NCBI GenBank assembly: GCA_005503085.1
Contig: SCOI01000006.1
Span: 1 to 64,000, forward strand
Source of the DNA: Burkholderiales bacterium C2
GTDB lineage: Bacteria; Pseudomonadota; Gammaproteobacteria; Burkholderiales; Burkholderiaceae_C
Reading direction: 5' to 3'
Length of the DNA: 64,000 nt
The notes beneath the pieces are model-generated. The model made no database searches. It was not told where the DNA came from and worked only from the letters and a program-made list of their open reading frames with translations. A program made the translations under genes and the position numbers. Shown here piece by piece: positions 38,772 to 48,103 of the stretch (position 1 is the stretch's first letter; each line of letters starts with the position of its first letter).

Positions 38772-40022
38772 ATGATGAAGTTCAAGACCCTCGCCAGCGT
38801 CGCTGTCGGCACCGCGGCCTTTGTGTTCGGCGCCGCGCCGCAGGGCGAGCTGGGTTTCGCCAGTGCAGCGGCCCAGGCCGAGTCGGTGCGCCCCGAGGTG
38901 GGCAAGCACCTGAAGGATGCCGGCGCGCTGATCAAGAGCGGCAAGTTCAAGGAAGCGCTGGCCAAGGTGCGTGACGCCGAGGGCGTGTCGGGCCGCACCG
39001 CCGCCGAGAACAATGCCATTGAAGGCACACGCTTCTCGGCCGCGATGGGTGCCAATGATCCCGATTCGATGGCCCGCGCCTTCGAGGTGCTGAAACCCCG
39101 CCTGGCCGCTGCGCAGCAGCTGCAATACATGGAGGCCGTGGCCGGCACCTATCTGCGCGCCAACAATGCGCCGAAGGCGCTGGAGTGGGCCAACAAGTAC
39201 TTTGCCGCCGGCGGCACGAGCGGCACGATGAAGACGGTGCAGCAGCAGGCCCAGTTCAAGTCCGGCGATATGACGGCCGTGCTGAAGGACACGCTGGCCG
39301 AGGTGCAGGCCGACGAGCGTGCCGGCAAGGCACCGTCGCAGGACAAGCTCAACCTGCTGCTCTACGCGGCACAGAAGAAGAACGACGCCGCCACCGAAGC
39401 CCTGGCCACCGAGAAGCTGCTGAACTACTACCCGCGCAAGGAGCTGTGGGCCCAGATCCTCGGGGGCCTGCCGCAGAAGCGGGGCTTCTCGCCGCGCTTC
39501 GGCCTGGACGTGTTCCGTCTGAAGCTGGCGACCGGCAATATGCGCGATGCCAACGACTATATGGAGATGGCCCAGCTGGCCGCCCAGGCCGGCTATCCGG
39601 AAGAGGGCAAGCAGGTCGTCGAGAAGGGTCTGGCCGCCAATGTACTGGGTCAGGGCGCCGAAGGTGCGCGCCACAAGCGTCTGCTGGACCTGATGGTCAA
39701 GCGCATCGGCGAGGCCAAGGCCGCCCAGGCGGGCGCCGAGCAGGCCGCCGAAGCGGCCAAGGAAGGCGACGCCTTGGTCTCGCTGGGTCTGGCCCAGGTC
39801 TTCCGTGGCGAGGCCGCTCATGGCCTGAAGCTGGTCGAGGCCGGCATCGCCAAGGGCAATCTGAAGCGCCCCGACGATGCCAAGCTGTATCAGGGTCTGG
39901 CCCTGTTCACGGCCGGTGACATCGCCAAGGCCCAGACCGCCTGGCGTGGCGTCAAGGGCAATGACGGCGCGGCCGAACTGGCACGTCTGTGGACCATCCA
40001 TTCGCGCAGTGCCAAGAAGTAA
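38772..40022 (+). CDS. Exported TPR-like repeat protein
   Basis: 416-residue protein with an N-terminal signal sequence (LASVAVGTAAFVFGAAP...) and an all-helical, Ala-rich body with TPR-like pairs: AGALIKSGKFKEALAKVRDAE (about 48-69), LRANNAPKALEWANKYFAAGG, MAQLAAQAGYPEEGKQVVEKGL and YQGLALFTAGDIAKAQTAW. I recognise no specific family. Its place right behind the TonB-ExbBD cluster, as with the periplasmic TPR proteins of some TonB systems, suggests a periplasmic accessory role; that is inference. Confidence 0.8.
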   Translation: MMKFKTLASVAVGTAAFVFGAAPQGELGFASAAAQAESVRPEVGKHLKDAGALIKSGKFKEALAKVRDAEGVSGRTAAENNAIEGTRFSAAMGANDPDSMARAFEVLKPRLAAAQQLQYMEAVAGTYLRANNAPKALEWANKYFAAGGTSGTMKTVQQQAQFKSGDMTAVLKDTLAEVQADERAGKAPSQDKLNLLLYAAQKKNDAATEALATEKLLNYYPRKELWAQILGGLPQKRGFSPRFGLDVFRLKLATGNMRDANDYMEMAQLAAQAGYPEEGKQVVEKGLAANVLGQGAEGARHKRLLDLMVKRIGEAKAAQAGAEQAAEAAKEGDALVSLGLAQVFRGEAAHGLKLVEAGIAKGNLKRPDDAKLYQGLALFTAGDIAKAQTAWRGVKGNDGAAELARLWTIHSRSAKK

Positions 40023-40043
40023 GGCCTTGCCCGAAGCATGACA

Positions 40044-40071
40044 AACGGCCTCCTCGGAGGCCGTTTTCTTT
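40044..40071 (+). terminator. Intrinsic terminator after the TPR-like gene
   Basis: A 9-bp stem AACGGCCTC/GAGGCCGTT with loop CTCG, followed by TTCTTTTG; also A-rich on the other side, so it may act for the convergent dehydrogenase gene too. Confidence 0.85.
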
Positions 40072-40087
40072 TGCTCGAGCGCGCGGC

Positions 40088-40846
40088 TTACTTCGGCGCC
40101 AGCCGGATCGCGCCGTCCAGGCGTATCACCTCGCCGTTGAGCATCTCGTTGGTGACGATCTGGTGCACCAGCTTGGCATAGTCCTCGGGTGTGCCCAGGC
40201 GGGACGGGAAGGGTACACCGGCGGCCAGCGCGTCCTGCACCTCCTGCGGCATGCCGAACAGCATCGGCGTGCCGAAGATGCCGGGCGCGATGGTCATATT
40301 GCGGATGCCGTTGCGCGCCAGATCGCGGGCGATCGGCAGGGTCATGCCGACCACGCCGCCCTTGGAGGCCGCATAGGCCGCCTGGCCGATCTGGCCGTCA
40401 TAGGCAGCCACCGACGCGGTCGAGATCAGCACGCCGCGCTCGCCGGTGCTCTCGGGCTCGTTCTTGCTCATGGCCTCGGCGGCCAGCCGGATCATGTTGA
40501 AGCTGCCGATCAGATTGACGGTCACGACCTTGCTGAACAAGGCCAGCGCATGGGCGCCTTCCTTGCCCACCGTCTTGGCGGCCGGCGCGATGCCGGCGCA
40601 GTTGACCAGGCCCATCAGCTTGCCCATCGAAACGGCCTTGGCGACGACGGCCTGGCCGTCGGCCTCCTGGCTGACATCGGCCTTGACGAAGGCGCCGTGC
40701 AGCTCCTTGGCCAGGGCTTCGCCACGCTCGACCTGCAGATCGGCGATCACGACCATCGCGCCCTCGCGCGCCAGCATGCGGGCTGTGCCTTCGCCCAGGC
40801 CCGACGCGCCGCCGGTCACGATGAATACCTTGCCTGCGATGTCCAT
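40088..40846 (-). CDS. 3-hydroxyacyl-CoA dehydrogenase type II (SDR family)
   Basis: 252-residue short-chain dehydrogenase resembling HSD17B10, which oxidises short-chain and branched-chain 3-hydroxyacyl-CoAs. The NAD fold is [18 protein letters not shown] with Asp in VIADLQ, the catalytic triad includes [20 protein letters not shown] (YxxxK), and the end is [15 protein letters not shown], typical of this subgroup. A palindrome 23 bp upstream resembles LiuR sites, supporting a role in branched-chain or fatty-acid breakdown. Confidence 0.9.
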   Translation of the reverse strand: MDIAGKVFIVTGGASGLGEGTARMLAREGAMVVIADLQVERGEALAKELHGAFVKADVSQEADGQAVVAKAVSMGKLMGLVNCAGIAPAAKTVGKEGAHALALFSKVVTVNLIGSFNMIRLAAEAMSKNEPESTGERGVLISTASVAAYDGQIGQAAYAASKGGVVGMTLPIARDLARNGIRNMTIAPGIFGTPMLFGMPQEVQDALAAGVPFPSRLGTPEDYAKLVHQIVTNEMLNGEVIRLDGAIRLAPK

Positions 40847-40868
40847 AAAGTCTCCTGTTTGGATTACG

Positions 40869-40884
40869 TTGACGTAAACGTCAA
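40869..40884. promoter_or_regulatory. LiuR-like palindrome upstream of the hydroxyacyl-CoA dehydrogenase
   Basis: TTGACGTAAACGTCAA has perfect 7-bp arms around a 2-bp centre, 23 bp before the start codon. From memory, MerR-family LiuR sites in Proteobacteria have an ACGT-N2-ACGT core of this kind, controlling leucine/isovalerate and fatty-acid genes. No liuR lies in the window. Confidence 0.55.
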
Positions 40885-40895
40885 TTGTCGATCAA

Positions 40896-40920
40896 GAAAA
40901 AGCCGCTGAACAGCGGCTTT
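40896..40920 (-). terminator. Intrinsic terminator of adk
   Basis: On the minus strand a 9-bp stem AAAGCCGCT/AGCGGCTTT with loop GTTC is followed by TTCTTG, 20 bases after the adk stop. Confidence 0.85.
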
Positions 40921-40940
40921 GTCGGATCTGGTTTGCGGCT

Positions 40941-41711
<771 letters not shown>

Positions 41712-41726
41712 TCACGCCCTTGTAAC

Positions 41727-42479
41727 TCAAGCGCCGGCGGTGACCAGGGCGCGCACCCGCGCCAGATCCTCGGGCGTGTCGACACCCGGCCCCGGGCGCT
41801 CGGCGCTGATGTGCACCGCGATCCGCTCGCCATGCCAGAGCACGCGCAGCTGCTCCAGCGACTCGATCTGCTCCAGCGGGCTGGCTGCCAGGCCCGGGAA
41901 GCGGCGCAGAAAGCCGGCCTGGTAGGCGTACAGGCCGACATGGCGCAGCGCCGAGCCGGGCCGGGGGCCTGCCCCGTCGCGCCAGCAGGGGATCGGCGCG
42001 CGCGAGAAGTACAGCGCCGTGCCGCGCGCATCGGTCACCAGCTTGACCACATTCGGGTTGGCGAACTCGGCAGCATCTTCCAGCGCATGAGCCACCGTGC
42101 TCATCACGCAGTCTGCGCGCTCGCGCAGCAGCGCGGCGCAGGCGTCGATCATGGCTGGCGCGATCAGCGGCTCGTCGCCCTGCACATTGACCACCAGATC
42201 GCTGCCGTCCAGCCCCAGCTGCTCGCAGGCTTCGGCCAGCCGGTCGCTGCCCGAGGCATGATCGGCCCGGGTCAGCAGCGCACGCACGCCATGGGCCTGG
42301 CAGGCCGCCAGCACCTCGGGCGCGTCGCTTGCGACCACCACCTCGCGGGCCTGCGACAGCGCCGCGCGCTGCGCGACCCGCACAATCATCGGCAGGCCGC
42401 CGATATCGGCCAGCGGCTTGTTGGGCAGCCGGGTCGAGGCCAGCCGGGCCGGCACGATGACCGTGAAGCCCTCGCTCAT
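41727..42479 (-). CDS. kdsB: 3-deoxy-manno-octulosonate cytidylyltransferase
   Basis: Activates KDO to CMP-KDO for lipopolysaccharide core synthesis. 250 residues with the family N-terminus [24 protein letters not shown], the [10 protein letters not shown] strand, [12 protein letters not shown] and [15 protein letters not shown]. The start ATG overlaps the stop of the Trm112-like gene (ATGA). Confidence 0.97.
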   Translation of the reverse strand: MSEGFTVIVPARLASTRLPNKPLADIGGLPMIVRVAQRAALSQAREVVVASDAPEVLAACQAHGVRALLTRADHASGSDRLAEACEQLGLDGSDLVVNVQGDEPLIAPAMIDACAALLRERADCVMSTVAHALEDAAEFANPNVVKLVTDARGTALYFSRAPIPCWRDGAGPRPGSALRHVGLYAYQAGFLRRFPGLAASPLEQIESLEQLRVLWHGERIAVHISAERPGPGVDTPEDLARVRALVTAGA

Positions 42480-42670
42480 TGCGGCGCGTCCAGCACCCGG
42501 GCCTCGCTCTCCAGCATCACCGGGATGCCGTCGCGCACCGGGAAGGCCAGGCGGTCGGCATGGCAGATCAGCTCGCGGTCGCTGCCCCGGCTGCCGTCGC
42601 CGCTGCGCTGATGCTCCAGAGGCCCTTTGCAAATCGGGCAGACCAGCATTTCCAGCAATCGGATGTCCAT
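42476..42670 (-). CDS. ycaR: Trm112-like protein (YcaR family)
   Basis: 64-residue protein starting [18 protein letters not shown], with a CPxC zinc-knuckle-like pair and the end [21 protein letters not shown]. The family is conserved between lpxK and kdsB in Proteobacteria; its eukaryotic relative Trm112 activates methyltransferases, but the bacterial role is not settled. Confidence 0.93.
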   Translation of the reverse strand: MDIRLLEMLVCPICKGPLEHQRSGDGSRGSDRELICHADRLAFPVRDGIPVMLESEARVLDAPQ

Positions 42671-42678
42671 AGCTATCG

Positions 42679-43692
42679 TTATCTCGGCAGCGCCTGCAAG
42701 GCTTGCTGCAGCGCGCGCTCAAAGGAGTCGTCGGGCCTGAAGTCTAGCGCCACCACCCAGACCCGGGTGCGGCCCAGCCGCTCGGGCCGCAGCTTGACCG
42801 CGTCCTTCTCGGTCAGCAAGACCTCGACGGTGTCGGCCGGCCAGGGCAGCGTGCTGAAGTCGTGGTGGTCGGGCAGGGGCAGGGGCAGCACATCCAGGCC
42901 CTGGGCGCGCAGCATCGTGAAGAAGCGCTCCGGCTGCGCCAGGCCGGCAGCCGCCAGCACCGGGCGGCCGCGCAGGCCTTGCCAGACCAGCGGATCGGCT
43001 GCCGCGCCCTGCCACCAGGCGGCCAGCTCCACCGCGCCGGCCAGCTGGCGCCGCGCCAGATGGCCGGGCAGCGCGGTGCTGGGCGCGCCGGCGTTGTACA
43101 GCACCAGGCTGGGCTCGGCGCTCATGGCCCGGCGCTGGCGCAGCGGCCCGGCCGGCAGCAGCCGGCCATTGCCCAGGCCGCGCTCGTCGAACACCAGCAC
43201 GCTCAGGCTGCGTGGCAGGCGCCAGTGCTGCAGCCCGTCGTCGCTGATCAGCAGGCGCAGCTCGGGCTGCGCGGCCAGCAGCGCGCGCGCGGCGGCCACC
43301 CGGTCGCGGCCGACGGCCACCGGCGCGCCGCTGCGCAGATGGATCAGCAGCGGCTCGTCGCCGACCTCGGCGGCGGTGCTGGCGCGATCCACCAGCCGCA
43401 GCTCGTCGTTGTCGCGCCCATAGCCGCGCGAGATCACGCCGGCCGCCAGGCCCTGGGCCTGCAGCAGCCGCAGCAAGGCCAGCGTCGTGGGGGTCTTGCC
43501 GGCCCCGCCGACGATCCAGTTGCCGACCACGATGACCGGCACCGGCAAGGCCTCGGCACGCCGCAGGCCGAGCCGGTAGAGCAGGGCGCGGATCTCGATC
43601 AGCAGCCCGTAGATCCAGCCCAGCGGGCGCAAGGCCTGGGCCAGCGGCCCGCCCTCTTGCCAGGCCCGCTGCAGGCGCTCGGCGAAGCTCAT
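42679..43692 (-). CDS. lpxK: Tetraacyldisaccharide 4'-kinase
   Basis: Phosphorylates the 4' position of the lipid A precursor at the inner membrane. 337 residues; an N-terminal amphipathic/hydrophobic segment ([14 protein letters not shown]) is followed by Walker A in [29 protein letters not shown], and [13 protein letters not shown]. The start is [11 protein letters not shown] at 43692. Confidence 0.96.
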   Translation of the reverse strand: MSFAERLQRAWQEGGPLAQALRPLGWIYGLLIEIRALLYRLGLRRAEALPVPVIVVGNWIVGGAGKTPTTLALLRLLQAQGLAAGVISRGYGRDNDELRLVDRASTAAEVGDEPLLIHLRSGAPVAVGRDRVAAARALLAAQPELRLLISDDGLQHWRLPRSLSVLVFDERGLGNGRLLPAGPLRQRRAMSAEPSLVLYNAGAPSTALPGHLARRQLAGAVELAAWWQGAAADPLVWQGLRGRPVLAAAGLAQPERFFTMLRAQGLDVLPLPLPDHHDFSTLPWPADTVEVLLTEKDAVKLRPERLGRTRVWVVALDFRPDDSFERALQQALQALPR

Positions 43693-43696
43693 CGGG

Positions 43697-44116
43697 CTAC
43701 TTCGCGGCGTCGCCCTGGGCGGCAAAGGTCAGGCGGTTGAGTCCGGCGCGGCGGGCCGCGTCCATCACGTTGACCACGGCCTGGTGGGCCGCATTGGCAT
43801 CGGCCGAGATGATGATCATGGTCTCGGGCTGGCCGGCGCTGGCCTGTTGCAGCGTGGCGGCCAGCAGCTCGGGCGTGCGGCCCTCGACGGCCTGGCGGTT
43901 GACTGCATAGCGGCCGTCGGCCGAAATGGCGACGATGATCTCGCGCGGCCGCTCCTGCAGTTTGTCGGCATTGGCCGTCGGCAGCGTGACCTGCAGCTCG
44001 GTGAAGCGGGAATAGGTGGTCGACAGCATCAGAAAGATCAGGATCACCAGCAGCACATCGATGAAGGCGATCAGATTGATCTCGGGCTCGTCGGCCTTGC
44101 GCTGGCGGAACTTCAT
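43697..44116 (-). CDS. ExbD/TolR-family transport protein
   Basis: 139-residue single-helix protein starting MKFRQRKADEPEINLIAFIDVLLVILIFLML, with the channel aspartate in the helix. It overlaps the upstream exbB-like start (ATGA), so the two are translated together. This exbB-exbD pair in front of lpxK is a usual Burkholderiales order and is separate from the tonB cluster at 36215. Confidence 0.93.
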   Translation of the reverse strand: MKFRQRKADEPEINLIAFIDVLLVILIFLMLSTTYSRFTELQVTLPTANADKLQERPREIIVAISADGRYAVNRQAVEGRTPELLAATLQQASAGQPETMIIISADANAAHQAVVNVMDAARRAGLNRLTFAAQGDAAK

Positions 44117-44766
44117 GGGCCGCTGCGCACCACCGGCTGTGCCGGGGCGGCCTGGGTGAAGCGCGTCAGATGGTTCATGAAGCGCTCGCTGGCCTGCTCC
44201 AGCTCCAGTACATAGCCCTCGACCAGGCCACGGAAGTAGCGATAGCACATCAGCGAGGGGATCGCGATGATCAGGCCGAAGGCGGTGTTGTAGAGCGCGA
44301 TCGAGATGCCGTGGGCCAGCTGCGCGGGGTTGGCGCCGCTGGGGCTCTGGCTGCCGAAGATCTCTATCATGCCGACCACCGTGCCCAGCAGGCCCAGCAG
44401 CGGCGCGGCCGTCGCGATCGTGCCCAGCGTGTTCAGATAGCGCTCGAGCTTGTGGATGGCGGATCGGCCGGCCAGCTCGAAGGTCTGGCGCAGCCTGGCG
44501 TCGGGGATGCGCGGATCGGCGATCACCGCGCGCAGCCCGCTGGCCAGCAACTGGCCCAGCACCGAGTTCTCGGCCAGCTTGTTGACGATCTCGGCGCTGG
44601 GCAGGTGCTGGTTGGTGACGCTGAGCACCTCGTCGAGCAGGGTCGGCGGCGCGATGCGCGCGCTGCGCAGGCTGGTCAGCCGCTCGATGACCAGGGTCAG
44701 TGCCACGACGGAGCACAGGAGCAGGGGCCAGATCGGCCAGCCGGCGGCTTGTATGATCGAAAACAA
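44113..44766 (-). CDS. ExbB/TolQ/MotA-family proton channel protein
   Basis: 217-residue membrane protein without a cleaved extension (MFSIIQAAGWPIWPLLLCSVVALTLVIERL). The channel motif is TLGTIATAAPLLGLLGTVVGMIEIFG, followed by AFGLIIAIPSLMCYRYFRG. It is first in the exbB-exbD-lpxK-ycaR-kdsB-adk run. Confidence 0.93.
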   Translation of the reverse strand: MFSIIQAAGWPIWPLLLCSVVALTLVIERLTSLRSARIAPPTLLDEVLSVTNQHLPSAEIVNKLAENSVLGQLLASGLRAVIADPRIPDARLRQTFELAGRSAIHKLERYLNTLGTIATAAPLLGLLGTVVGMIEIFGSQSPSGANPAQLAHGISIALYNTAFGLIIAIPSLMCYRYFRGLVEGYVLELEQASERFMNHLTRFTQAAPAQPVVRSGP

Positions 44767-45117
44767 AGGCGCTCCCTCTTGAGAAGACAGGGCCGACCGT
44801 CAACCGGCCCGCCGCGATGCGCGCGATTATGGCCCGAAGGCGGGCCGGCTTCGGCAGTCTCGGCGTCAGGTCTTGCCCGCAGATCCAAACAGTCCACTTT
44901 CGCTGTGGATAACTTTGTGGGCAAGCCGGCCCGGTGGCCCGCCGAGGCCCGAAAAATCAAGGGCTTGGATAAATTGCTCAATTTTTAGGCATGAAAAAAC
45001 ACTTGAAAAACAAGCGTTTATGCGCGTGTGTCAAATCTGTGACGCGCCGGATAGTCCGCCAGGCCCCATTCGGCGCGGCTGTGGAGTTCTACCCCCGCGC
45101 CAGCCTTGGGTTTGCGC
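44767..45117. other. 351-bp intergenic region between divergent exbB-like gene and xseA
   Basis: No coding frame is convincing. It must contain promoters for the lipid A cluster (minus) and xseA (plus). A perfect DnaA-box sequence (TGTGGATAA, reverse of TTATCCACA) lies at 44904-44912, and a 14-bp palindrome AAATTG-CT-CAATTT at 44971-44984 is followed by TTA. The right part is AT-rich for this genome. Confidence 0.5.
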
Positions 45118-46413
45118 ATGATTGATGCCCTGCAAGCCGCACCACGCCGCATGGTCTGGGGGGTCGCGGCCCTGCTGCATGCGGTCTCCGATGCCTTGCA
45201 GACCCGCTTTGCGGTCTGTGTCGTGCAGGGCGAGATCTCGGGCTTCACGCGGGCGGCCAGCGGGCACTGCTATTTCAGCCTGAAGGACGCCGAGGGGCAG
45301 AGCGCGCTGCTGCGCTGTGCGATGTTCCGCCGTGCCACCGCGCTGCTGGACTTCGCGCCCGGTGACGGCCAGCTGGTCGAGCTGCGCGGCCGGCTGACCC
45401 TGTATGAGCCGCGCGGCGAGCTGCAGTTTGTCGTCGAGAGCATGCGCCGCGCCGGCGCCGGTGCGCTGTATGAGCAGTTCCTGCGCCTGAAGGCCCAGCT
45501 GGAGGCGCTGGGCTTTTTCGCGGCCGACCGCAAGCGCGCGCTGCCGGCTTTCCCGCGCCGCATCGGCGTGATCACCTCGACCGCCGGCGCCGCCCTGCAC
45601 GATGTGCTGACGGCGCTGCGCCGCCGTGCGCCGCAGGTCGAGGTCATCGTCTATCCGAGCCCGGTGCAGGGCGCCGAGGCGCCGCCGGCCCTGGTGCAGG
45701 CCGTGCTGACGGCCAATGCGCGCGCCGAGGTCGATGTGCTGCTGCTGTGCCGCGGCGGCGGCTCGCTGGAAGACCTGTGGGCCTTCAATGACGAGCGGGT
45801 GGTGCGGGCGGTGGCCGAGTCGGGCCTGCCGGTGGTCTGCGGCGTCGGCCACGAGACCGATGTGACCCTGTGCGATCTGGCCGCCGACCTGCGCGCCCCC
45901 ACCCCCACCGCTGCCGCCGAGCTGGCCGCACCGGCCCAGGCCGGCGAGCTGGCCCGGCTGCAGGCGCTGGCGGGCGCGCTGAGGCGCCGCATGGACCAGC
46001 GCCTGGACGCCGCCGCCCAGCGCCTGGACCGCGCGGCGCTGCGCCTGGCGCGGCCGACCGAGGCCTTGCAGCAGCAGCATCGCCGCCTCGCCTTGCTGGC
46101 CCAGCGCTGGGGTCAGGCCTTGCCCCGGACCGTCGAGCGGCAGACCCAGTCACTGGATCGCCTGCAGGAGCGTCGCGGCCGGGCGGCCGAGACCCTGCTG
46201 CAGCGCCATGCCGCGCGGCTGGACAGCCTGCAGGCACGGCTGCAGGCGCTGGACCCCAAGCGCGTGCTGTCGCGCGGCTACGCCTGGCTGGACGACGGCC
46301 AGGGGCGCGCGCTGAGCTCGGTGCAGCAGCTGAAGCCGCAGGCCCAGGTGCATGCGGTGCTGGCCGACGGCGAGGCGCAGCTGCAGGTACTCGCCACAAA
46401 GCCAAGGGCATAG
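45118..46413 (+). CDS. xseA: Exodeoxyribonuclease VII large subunit
   Basis: 431-residue catalytic subunit of the single-strand nuclease. It has an N-terminal OB fold (VVQGEISGFTRAASGHCYFSLKD), the central region PRRIGVITSTAGAALHDVL, LLCRGGGSLEDLWAFNDERVVRAV and GHETDVTLCDLAADLRAPTPTAAAEL, then a long coiled coil. I start at the ATG at 45118; a TTG four codons earlier is unlikely. The small subunit xseB is not in the window. Confidence 0.96.
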   Translation: MIDALQAAPRRMVWGVAALLHAVSDALQTRFAVCVVQGEISGFTRAASGHCYFSLKDAEGQSALLRCAMFRRATALLDFAPGDGQLVELRGRLTLYEPRGELQFVVESMRRAGAGALYEQFLRLKAQLEALGFFAADRKRALPAFPRRIGVITSTAGAALHDVLTALRRRAPQVEVIVYPSPVQGAEAPPALVQAVLTANARAEVDVLLLCRGGGSLEDLWAFNDERVVRAVAESGLPVVCGVGHETDVTLCDLAADLRAPTPTAAAELAAPAQAGELARLQALAGALRRRMDQRLDAAAQRLDRAALRLARPTEALQQQHRRLALLAQRWGQALPRTVERQTQSLDRLQERRGRAAETLLQRHAARLDSLQARLQALDPKRVLSRGYAWLDDGQGRALSSVQQLKPQAQVHAVLADGEAQLQVLATKPRA

Positions 46414-46481
46414 CCAAGCTGCCTACAATGACGGCCGGACTGAAATCATCCACCCGAACGATTGATTGAAGAGGAGTTGAT

Positions 46482-47063
46482 ATGGAACACACCCTGCCCG
46501 CCTTGCCCTATGCCAAGGACGCCCTGGCCCCGCACTACAGCGCCGAGACGCTGGAGTTCCACCATGGCAAGCATCACAACGCCTATGTGGTGAACCTGAA
46601 CAATCTGCAAAAGGGCACCGAGTTCGAGACCAAGACCCTGGAAGAGATCATCAAGACCTCCAGCGGCGGCATCTACAACAACGCGGCCCAGATCTGGAAC
46701 CACACCTTCTTCTGGAACTGCATGAAGCCCCAGGGCGGCGGCGCACCGAGCGGCGCGCTGGCCGATGCGATCAACGCCAAGTGGGGCAGCCTGGATGCCT
46801 TCAAGGAAGCCTTCACGAAGAGCGCGGTCGGCAACTTCGGTTCGGGCTGGACCTGGCTGGTCAAGAAGGCCGATGGCTCGGTGGACATCGTCAACACCGG
46901 TGCTGCAGGCACGCCGCTGACCACGGCCGACAAGGCGCTGCTGACCGTCGACGTGTGGGAACATGCCTACTACATTGACTACCGCAATCTGCGTCCCAAG
47001 TTCGTCGAGGCCTTCCTGAACCATCTGGTCAACTGGGAGTTCGCGCAGGCCAATTACGCCTGA
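46482..47063 (+). CDS. sodB: Superoxide dismutase, Fe type
   Basis: 193-residue enzyme that dismutates superoxide. Metal ligands are in [13 protein letters not shown] (His), NHTFFWNCM (His) and [14 protein letters not shown] (Asp, His). The GSGWTWLV segment and [17 protein letters not shown] start are typical of iron SODs; cambialistic metal use cannot be excluded. AGAGGAG precedes the ATG. A terminator follows. Confidence 0.96.
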   Translation: MEHTLPALPYAKDALAPHYSAETLEFHHGKHHNAYVVNLNNLQKGTEFETKTLEEIIKTSSGGIYNNAAQIWNHTFFWNCMKPQGGGAPSGALADAINAKWGSLDAFKEAFTKSAVGNFGSGWTWLVKKADGSVDIVNTGAAGTPLTTADKALLTVDVWEHAYYIDYRNLRPKFVEAFLNHLVNWEFAQANYA

Positions 47064-47084
47064 GCGTCACTGCCTTTGCGCATG

Positions 47085-47108
47085 AGCCGGTCTTGTACCG
47101 GCTTTTTT
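47085..47108 (+). terminator. Intrinsic terminator after sodB
   Basis: A 7-bp stem AGCCGGT/ACCGGCT with a 5-nt loop is followed by a run of six T, 22 bases after the sodB stop. Confidence 0.9.
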
Positions 47109-47183
47109 CATGTCCGGGTCAGGTCTTGCCTGTAGGATGGGTCGTCATCGCGAGGGTCGCGGTGCCTCTACAGGGAGATGGCG

Positions 47184-47567
47184 ATGGGACTGTTCAGCAA
47201 GATTCTCGACAAGCTCGGTTTCGGCTCGGCTGCAGCCGAGCCGGCCGCCCCGGCCCCCACCGCGCCGGCAACAGCCCCGGCCGCGCCGGTCGCCCCGGTG
47301 GCGATCTCGGCGGTGGATGTGGTGGCCCAGCTCGAAGCGCTGGCCGCCAAGAACCCTGAAAAACTCAACTGGAAGCTCTCCATCGTCGACCTGATGAAGT
47401 TGCTGGGCTTGGACAGCAGTCTGGCCGCGCGCAAGGAGCTGGCCACCGAGCTGGCTTGCCCGGCCGACAAGATGGGCGACTCGGCCCAGATGAATATGTG
47501 GCTGCACAAGACCGTGCTGCAGAAGCTGGCCGACAACGGCGGCAACATTCCCAAAGAGCTGCTCTGA
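47184..47567 (+). CDS. DUF3597 domain-containing protein
   Basis: 127-residue protein. It starts MGLFSKILDKLGFGSAA, then a low-complexity Ala/Pro linker (about 20-45), then a conserved domain with LNWKLSIVDLMKLLGLDSSLAARKELATEL. This matches DUF3597, of unknown function. The ATG at 47184 is preferred over one six bases upstream because the AGGGAG site is then properly spaced. Confidence 0.8.
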   Translation: MGLFSKILDKLGFGSAAAEPAAPAPTAPATAPAAPVAPVAISAVDVVAQLEALAAKNPEKLNWKLSIVDLMKLLGLDSSLAARKELATELACPADKMGDSAQMNMWLHKTVLQKLADNGGNIPKELL

Positions 47568-47572
47568 CGGCC

Positions 47573-47594
47573 AGCCCGGCCCCAGGGCCGGGCT
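47573..47594. terminator. Hairpin between convergent DUF3597 and DUF192 genes
   Basis: Perfect 9-bp AGCCCGGCC/GGCCGGGCT stem with loop CCAG, in the short gap between the two stops. No U-run. Confidence 0.55.
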
Positions 47595-47600
47595 TGGGGC

Positions 47601-48044
47601 TTACTGCCAGGGCTTGCCCTTGAGCTTGGTGCCGGCCTTGATGCCGCGCTTGGCGAACCAGCCCTGGTTCATCTCCAGCGCATAGCGCACCGGCCTGGCC
47701 GAGCAGTGCGAAGCCTCGGACATGGCCTGCATCTCGGCGATATTGACGATGCTGCCGTCATCGGCAACGAAGGCGATGGAGAGCGGCAGCAAGGTGTTCT
47801 TCATCCAGAAGCACTGCACGCCGGCTTCCTCGAAGACAAAGAGCATGCCGGCATTGGTGGGCATGCTGGGCCGGTGCATCAGGCCGATGGCGCGCTGCTC
47901 CTGAGTCTGGGCCACCTCGGCCTGGATCAGGTGCATGCCCGCGGTCAGCGGGGTGACCGGCAATTGCTGAGGCTTGTCCTGCGCCTGGGCCAGGCCCAGG
48001 GCGAGAACCAGTAGGAGAGTTGCGCTTGTCTTGATATAAGTCAT
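47601..48044 (-). CDS. DUF192 family exported protein
   Basis: 147 residues with a signal peptide (TLLLVLALGLAQA) and the DUF192 fold: EVAQTQEQRAIGLMHRPSMP, GMLFVFEEAGVQCFWMKNTLLPLSIAFVADDG and ALEMNQGWFAKRGIKAGTKL. Function unknown; family members are small periplasmic beta-proteins. It is divergent from the cbb3 assembly ATPase gene, with 59 bp between starts. Confidence 0.9.
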   Translation of the reverse strand: MTYIKTSATLLLVLALGLAQAQDKPQQLPVTPLTAGMHLIQAEVAQTQEQRAIGLMHRPSMPTNAGMLFVFEEAGVQCFWMKNTLLPLSIAFVADDGSIVNIAEMQAMSEASHCSARPVRYALEMNQGWFAKRGIKAGTKLKGKPWQ

Positions 48045-48103
48045 GTCGAGGAAGGCCAGTTCTTCCTAGATTATGGGCTGACAAGAGGCACACCCGCCGA
48101 CCC

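Noticed and set aside
44904-44912. DnaA box as a replication origin
   Set aside because: Only one box, no dnaA/dnaN/gidA nearby and no AT-rich repeat cluster.
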